A program made the position numbers and the translations under genes. A stretch of DNA of 64,000 nt, taken from contig NZ_CP127173.1 of assembly GCF_030264295.1 (NCBI RefSeq), positions 9,307,501 to 9,371,500 on the forward strand. The letters are read 5' to 3'. The DNA is from Amycolatopsis nalaikhensis. Its GTDB lineage: Bacteria; Actinomycetota; Actinomycetes; Mycobacteriales; Pseudonocardiaceae. This document shows positions 59,673-64,000 of the stretch, in pieces. Each line of letters begins with the position of its first letter. Position 1 is the first letter of the stretch. Below the pieces are notes generated by a model. That model ran no database searches, was not told the origin of the DNA, and saw only the letters and a list, made by a program, of their open reading frames with translations.

Positions 59673-60089
59673 ATGTCCGACGCGGAGTTCGTCGAGCGGT
59701 TCACGGAGGCGTGGCGCCGGATGGACCCGGACGCGTTCACGCCGCTGTTCCGCCCCGACGTCCGGCTGGTCCACCCGCTCGACCGGAACACGCGCGGCGT
59801 CGAGGAGGCCCGCGCGTTCATGGCCCGGACGATGACCCTGGTCCCGGACCTGCGGTACGACGTCCAGGGCTGGGCGAGCGGCTCGGGCCAGGTGCTGATC
59901 TGGGGGCGGCTGCACGGCACGCTCGGCGGCGGGCCGGTCGAGTGGCCGCTGGTCGACCGGATCGTCCTGGAGGACGGGCTGGTCGCGGAGCGGACGGCGT
60001 ACTTCGACCCGTTGGTGATCATCGGAACGTTGGTGCGACGGCCCCGCGCGTGGCTCCCGTACCTCCGCACGCGGCTGGGCCGTCGATGA
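59673..60089 (+). CDS. SnoaL-like / NTF2-fold protein
   Basis: A protein of 138 residues from ATG 59673 with GGAGGAGG upstream. FVERFTEAWRRMDPDAFTPLF, RLVHPLDRNTRGVEEARAFM and the strand VEWPLVDRIVLEDGLVAERTAYFDP follow the SnoaL-like/epoxide-isomerase fold, a small pocket enzyme or binder. The stop overlaps the start of the next gene, a hydrolase. The pair likely acts on one substrate. Confidence 0.8.
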   Translation: MSDAEFVERFTEAWRRMDPDAFTPLFRPDVRLVHPLDRNTRGVEEARAFMARTMTLVPDLRYDVQGWASGSGQVLIWGRLHGTLGGGPVEWPLVDRIVLEDGLVAERTAYFDPLVIIGTLVRRPRAWLPYLRTRLGRR

Positions 60090-60940
60090 GGACGCTCACG
60101 CTCGACGGCGCCCGGCTGGCCGTGACGGAAATGGGCGATCCGGAGGCCGAGCCGGTCGTGCTGCTGCACGGCTACCCGGCGAACCACCTTTCCTGGCGCC
60201 ACCAGCTGGCCGGGCTGGCCGAGGGGCACCGCGTGATCGCACCGGACTGGCTGGGCTGGGGCGAGTCGGAGCGGCGGACGGACCTGCGTTTCGACTACGA
60301 CACGGAGGTCGACCGGCTGGGGCGGCTGCTGGACGCGCTCGGCGTCGAGTCCTGCACGCTGGTGGGCCACGACTACGGCGGCTTTCTCGTGCTCGGCTTC
60401 GCCCAGCGCCAGCCGGAGCGCGTCCGACGGCTCGCGATTCTGAACAGCCGGGCGCATCGGACTTTCGTGCCTCGGTGGTATGCGACGTTCGGGCTGGTGG
60501 GGGTTCTCGGGCGTGGGCCGTTCGCCGAGGTGGCGGCGCGGGTGTTGCCCGTCGCGGCGATGAACCGGGCGGGATTGGTGCGATCCGGTGTTGTCGACCG
60601 GGCGACGGTGGAGAGTTACATCGGGTGGATGTCCACTTCGGATGGTGCGCGCTGGCTGCTGCACTTCTTCGGTGAGTACCGGGTTTCGGCGCGGCCCGAA
60701 CTCGCTCGCCGGTTGGGCGAAATCCAGTGCCCGACGGCGATCGTGTGGGGCGCCCGGGATGTGTACCTGCGGACGGCGATCGCCGAGGAGCTCGCGGCTC
60801 GGATTCCGGCGGCGCGGCTCACCGTGATTCCGGCGGCTGGGCACTTCGTGATGGAGGAAGCTCCGGACGCTGTGCTCGCCGCTTTGCTCGATTTGCTGGG
60901 CCGAACCGCGGACGTTGCTCGTCCCGCCGCGGGTGGGTGA
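60086..60940 (+). CDS. alpha/beta hydrolase (Asp-nucleophile type)
   Basis: A protein of 284 residues; ATG overlaps the SnoaL-like stop (ATGA). LLHGYPANHLSWRHQ, APDWLGWGES, nucleophile elbow LVGHDYGGFLVLGFA (Asp), acid strand IVWGARDVYL and catalytic His in IPAAGHFVMEEAP are all intact, as in haloalkane dehalogenases and epoxide hydrolases. Codon 3 composition falls off after 60430 (more A/T), a mild anomaly shared with the first part of the following intergenic region. Confidence 0.87.
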   Translation: MRTLTLDGARLAVTEMGDPEAEPVVLLHGYPANHLSWRHQLAGLAEGHRVIAPDWLGWGESERRTDLRFDYDTEVDRLGRLLDALGVESCTLVGHDYGGFLVLGFAQRQPERVRRLAILNSRAHRTFVPRWYATFGLVGVLGRGPFAEVAARVLPVAAMNRAGLVRSGVVDRATVESYIGWMSTSDGARWLLHFFGEYRVSARPELARRLGEIQCPTAIVWGARDVYLRTAIAEELAARIPAARLTVIPAAGHFVMEEAPDAVLAALLDLLGRTADVARPAAGG

Positions 60941-60991
60941 CGCGGCGCGCCCGGCCGCGGCCCGAGCACCCGAGCGTTCAGCCGTCGGCCC

Positions 60992-62556
60992 TCACCCCGC
61001 CTCCGGCCGTTGCCGCTGGATCCGCACCACTCGCGGGTCGATCCACTCCCCCTGCGGCGACTGCTCCACCAACGGGTCCGCCCACCGGATCCGGATGCGG
61101 TCCGGCCGCGCTTCCTGGATCCGCGCCTCCCGAAACTCCGCTCCACTGTGGACCCACCACACCGCACCGAGGCTCGCCAACCCGTCCCGGCGAAGAACCT
61201 CTTCCGCCTTCTCACGGGAACTCGGCCCCGCCAGCACTCCCCCGAACACCGTGACCGGCTGCCACCCCGTGCCCTCCCGCCGAAGGTGTCCCAGCACCTC
61301 CCCGTCCTCGTCGCGGCGAACCGTGACCGGAAGCATCTCCCGCACCGCCGCGATGACCTTCTCGGTCTGCGCCCGCAACGCCTCCAGCCCCGCACGCTCG
61401 GCAGCCGATCCGGCGTACCCGTCCAAGTCCGCGCGAACACCGTCCTTCCACACAGCCGCGATCCGCTGGGTCTCCGCCACGTCCACATCAGGGCTCCCGT
61501 CGACCAACAGCAAGTCCGCCCGCAGCCCGGGAAGCACCCGCCCACGGTCGGCGAGCCCGAACACCTCGGCCGTGCGCGCCGTGGCGGCCGCCAGCGCCTC
61601 GACCGGTGTCAGCCCGGCCGCCACCAGCCGCTGCAGCTCGCGGTGCACGCTCGCCCCGTGCACGATTCCCGGGTTCGGCGCGTCCGTGCCCGCGAGCACC
61701 GGCACCCCGGCCTCGTGCAGCAGACCGACGTTCCGCGCGGCCGCCGCGAAGTCCGGCAGCTCCGGCGGCAGCCACCGGTGCGCCTGCCGCCGGAGGACGT
61801 CCGACCACGCGGGCCCAGTCGTCCGGCCAGCTCTGGTGCCGCCAGCATGCCGTCGCCGGGAAATCCGTCGGCGATCGACAACGTCGCGATGACCGCCACC
61901 CCCGCCTCACCGATCGCCGCGACCTGGGTGGCCGTGAGCGGGTCGAACGGCACGTGCGCCAGCACGTCCACCCCCGTCGGCAGCAGGTCGACCGCCGCCG
62001 CCGCGGTGGTCACGTGGGCCACCGCCAGCAGGCCCGCTCCGTGAGCCGCGGACACCAGCGCCGCCACCGTCGGGACGTCCAGGGACGGCACCCGCAGCGG
62101 GCCGCCGTCGTCGTAGAGGACCTTCAGGTGCCGGGCCCCCTCCGCGACGCGGTCCGCCACGAACGCCTCCGCGTCCGCCGGGCCCGTCACGTACGGGAAC
62201 GGCGCGTACATCATGGACGGGTGCCCGCCCGGCGCCGTCGCGCCGATGCTCGACGACCGCACGTCGGCGCCACCCTCCGCCTCCGCTTCGCGCACCGTCT
62301 CCGGCTTGCTGAACATGTCCAGCAGCGTCGTGACCCCGAACGTCAGGGCCTGTCGGGACGCCCCCGGCAGCAGGTGGACGTGCGCGTCGATCAGCCCGGG
62401 CAGGAGCGTGCCCCGTCCGGCGACGTGCTGGTCGCCGGGGCGGAGCAGCTCGTCGCCGCCCACTGCGTCGATCAGGCCGCCTTCGAGGCGGACGGCGGTG
62501 TGCTGGGTCAGGCGTTCGCCGTCGAAGACGCGAACTCCGGTGATCGTCGTGGCCAT
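60992..62556 (-). pseudogene. amidohydrolase-superfamily enzyme with single-base frameshift
   Basis: A metal-dependent amidohydrolase of about 521 codons. The first frame has the HxH metal motif LPGLIDAHVHLLPGA, HLKVLYDDGG with the likely Lys ligand, VAHVTTAAAAVD (His) and LAHVPFDPL. It reads to about 61812 (LAGRLGP) and then the family sequence continues in another frame: SDVLRRQAHRWLPPELPDF, VPVLAGTDAPN (catalytic Asp) and GRVLPGLRADLLLVDGSPD. One base is missing around 61809-61812; CCCGGC for CCCGC restores LGPAWSDVL. The last 140 residues are an extra domain. ATG 62556 is divergent from a MerR gene. Confidence 0.85.
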
Positions 62557-62572
62557 GCCCGGACGGTAAAAG

Positions 62573-62604
62573 TTGACACCGTGTGAAGGTCAAGCTCGTA
62601 GAGT
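62573..62604 (+). promoter_or_regulatory. MerR-type promoter/operator, leaderless
   Basis: TTGAC...GTCAA inverted repeat (62573-62593). Read as a promoter: TTGACA (62573-62578), long 20-bp spacer, TAGAGT (62599-62604), and the MerR ATG 8 bp later. The overlong spacer is the hallmark of MerR-controlled promoters, and the start codon would be at or next to the transcript's first base. Confidence 0.55.
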
Positions 62605-62611
62605 CGGGCCC

Positions 62612-63367
62612 ATGCGGTTCTCGATCACCCAGGTCGCCAAGCTCTCCGGCGTGTCCGCGCGCATGCTGCGCCACTACGACGCGATCGGCCTGCTCCCGCC
62701 CGGCTCGGTCGCCGCCAACGGCTACCGCTGGTACGGGCGCGCCGAACTGCTGCGGCTGCACCGCATCCTCGTCCTGCGGCGCCTCGGGCTGGGCCTGACG
62801 CGGATCACCGAGATCCTGAGCGAGCAGGCCGACGAAGCCACCGCGCTGCGCGGGCACCTGGCCGAGCTGACGGACGAACGCCGTCGTCTCGACCGGATCA
62901 TCGCCACCGTCGAGGAGACCATCGCCGACCTCGACGGCGCCCGGATCCCGGACCCGGAGCGCTTCTTCGCCGCGTTGCGCGAAGACCGCGCGGCCATCCG
63001 GAACTCCCTCGAGGAGTCCTTCGGCGACGCGGGCCTGGCCGCCTTCGACGCCGCGGGCGCGGCCCAGGAAGGCTTGACCACCGCGGACTACGAACACGCC
63101 GCCGCTCAGGGCGCCGCCCTCTTCCGGCGGTTGGCCGAAGTCTCGCGGAAGACGGCGCCCGAGGAGCCGGAGGCACTGGACGCCGTCGCCGAGCACTACG
63201 CCTCCCTGCGCGCGTACTGGCAGCCGACGCCCGAGGCGTACGCCGCGCTGGGGCAGCTGTACCTGACCGATCCTCGCCAGCGGGCGATGGCCGAGCAGGC
63301 GGACCCGGACCTGCCCGCCTGGCTGGCCGCGGCCCTCCCCGCCTACGCCCGGCACCGGCTGGGCTGA
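62612..63367 (+). CDS. MerR-family regulator
   Basis: A protein of 251 residues from ATG 62612. The N-terminal MerR domain is FSITQVAKLSGVSARMLRHYDAIGLLPPG followed by NGYRWYG and the dimer helix (EQADEATALRGHLAELTDERRRLDRIIATVEETI). The C-terminal 120 residues resemble a TipAS-type ligand domain (EHYASLRAYWQPTPEAYAALGQLYLTDPRQRAMAEQ, ending in a helical AALPAYARHRL), which binds peptides or drugs covalently or tightly. Divergent from the amidohydrolase; it probably controls itself and that gene. Confidence 0.88.
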   Translation: MRFSITQVAKLSGVSARMLRHYDAIGLLPPGSVAANGYRWYGRAELLRLHRILVLRRLGLGLTRITEILSEQADEATALRGHLAELTDERRRLDRIIATVEETIADLDGARIPDPERFFAALREDRAAIRNSLEESFGDAGLAAFDAAGAAQEGLTTADYEHAAAQGAALFRRLAEVSRKTAPEEPEALDAVAEHYASLRAYWQPTPEAYAALGQLYLTDPRQRAMAEQADPDLPAWLAAALPAYARHRLG

Positions 63368-63440
63368 AGGGGACTTTGCTCGCGTCACATGCGCTGAAGG
63401 GGACTTTCCTCGCATCAGATGCACTGAACGTCCCCTTCAG
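63364..63440. repeat. intergenic inverted repeat, copy 2
   Basis: CTGAAGGGGAC occurs at 63364-63374 and again at 63394-63404; the complement GTCCCCTTCAG is at 63430-63440, with GCATCAGATGC (63412-63422) inside. It overlaps the MerR stop and faces the convergent hydratase gene. Related to 49198-49274. Confidence 0.7.
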
Positions 63441-63457
63441 CCCACCCAGCCGGGTCC

Positions 63458-64000
63458 CTAGCCGCCCGTGAACACCGCCACGGCGGCGCGGAACTCCGGT
63501 AGCGACACCGCCGGGGTCGGCCGGTGCTCGGTGGCCGCGCGGACCGGGGCCAGTGCCGCCGTCACCGCCTGCTTGGCCGCCAGGACCGCGACGCGCGGCT
63601 GCGCGCCGATCGCCGCCACCAGCCGCACGGCCACCGTGTCCAGCGTGTCGTCCGGGCACACCCGGTTGACCAGTCCGGCCGCCGCCGCGGCCGGGGCGTC
63701 GAGGAGCCGTCCGGTGTAGAGCAGCTCGCGGGTCAACGCCGGTCCGGCCAGCATGCTCAGCCGCGCCGCGAACGCCGGGCTGGTGAGGATGCCGTGCCGG
63801 GCGATCGGCATGCCGATCCGGGCCGAATCGGCCGCGAGCCGGAGGTCGCAGGCCAGCGCCAGCTGACAGCCCGCGCCCGCCGCGACCCCGGTGACCACCG
63901 CGACCACCGGGACCGGGCACCGTTCGACCGCGCGGAACGCCGACTCCATCCGGGCGAACGAGTCCTCGACGACGTCCGCGTCCGCCCCCGCCCATTCGGT
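63458..64000 (-). CDS. enoyl-CoA hydratase/isomerase, 5' end beyond window
   Basis: 181 codons visible; the frame is open to the right edge (WAGADADVVEDSFARMESAF continues upstream of the internal ATG at 63949). Crotonase landmarks: VPVVAVVTGVAAGAGCQLALACDLRLAAD and RIGMPIARHGILTSPAFAARL. The sequence AGAGCQLALA is the second oxyanion-hole loop. The C-terminus (PEFRAAVAVFTGG) is complete. Substrate unknown. Confidence 0.83.
   Translation of the reverse strand, partial: TEWAGADADVVEDSFARMESAFRAVERCPVPVVAVVTGVAAGAGCQLALACDLRLAADSARIGMPIARHGILTSPAFAARLSMLAGPALTRELLYTGRLLDAPAAAAAGLVNRVCPDDTLDTVAVRLVAAIGAQPRVAVLAAKQAVTAALAPVRAATEHRPTPAVSLPEFRAAVAVFTGG

Noticed and set aside
1..64000. Secondary-metabolite biosynthetic cluster
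   Set aside because: Individual genes (ligase, SDRs, methyltransferase, cupin) could belong to one, but there is no PKS, NRPS, terpene or RiPP core and the genes sort into separate catabolic operons.

Overview
The window is very GC-rich, uses many GTG/TTG starts and ATGA/GTGA stop-start overlaps, and encodes families typical of filamentous actinomycetes: many TetR-type regulators, acyl-CoA dehydrogenases, secreted Sec/Tat proteins and a TPR-CHAT protein. It looks like a chromosomal segment of a Pseudonocardiaceae-type actinomycete, with Amycolatopsis the best guess (inference from gene content and intergenic hairpins, not from a database search). I see no rRNA, tRNA, CRISPR array, intact insertion sequence, prophage or polyketide/NRPS cluster.

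Layout. 1-7.5 kb: a giant secreted RTX-repeat protein (C-terminus beyond the left edge), then an IclR regulator broken by an in-frame stop. 8.4-12.8 kb: a TPR-CHAT caspase-like protease with a small unknown partner in one transcription unit. This is the best candidate for an undescribed system, because the partner has a faint gasdermin-like pattern. 12.9-16.5 kb: epoxide-hydrolase-like enzyme and divergent TetR sharing a palindrome, a secreted zincin, and a methyltransferase. 16.6-19.2 kb: a substrate-binding lipoprotein and two permeases of an ABC importer with no ATPase. 19.3-22 kb: two secreted cell-wall hydrolases sharing a tachylectin-like module in opposite domain order. 22-28.2 kb: desaturase, RGCVC protein, tandem Usp, EamA exporter, PAP2 enzyme and relics of SDR and LysR genes.

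28.2-43.2 kb is rich in acyl-CoA metabolism. FabG- and MaoC-like genes precede a four-gene operon (APH-type kinase, ACAD10/11-like dehydrogenase, and a pair of further dehydrogenases). A second operon holds an acyl-CoA ligase (frameshifted here), a phosphotriesterase-family lactonase-like hydrolase and a TetR regulator. Both promoters carry a similar ACCGAC...GTCGGT palindrome, and a degenerate copy precedes a two-SDR operon at 56.4 kb. I propose one regulon that opens lactones, activates the hydroxy acids to CoA esters and removes the hydroxyl through phosphorylation and elimination. Between these operons lie a Gre-like factor, a D-amino-acid dehydrogenase and a PucR regulator linked by three similar TGTC...GATCCGACA sites.

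43.4-64 kb: a secreted tandem-repeat protein, a Tat-exported GH2 glycosidase, MarR with a divergent partner, an enoyl-CoA hydratase, a reductase, and a co-directional organic-acid cluster (cupin, DUF3870, isocitrate-lyase/PEP-mutase family, frameshifted MFS carrier, acetoacetyl-CoA synthetase). Then come two SDRs, an MFS exporter with divergent HxlR, two secreted tendamistat-like small proteins, TetR with a divergent SnoaL/hydrolase operon, a frameshifted amidohydrolase with divergent MerR, and a partial enoyl-CoA hydratase.

Two cross-cutting signals stand out. Near-perfect intergenic hairpins sit at gene ends, two classes recurring twice each. Three genes are each broken by one missing base in the same CCCG-C context, which is more suggestive of a systematic sequence error than of three independent pseudogenes.
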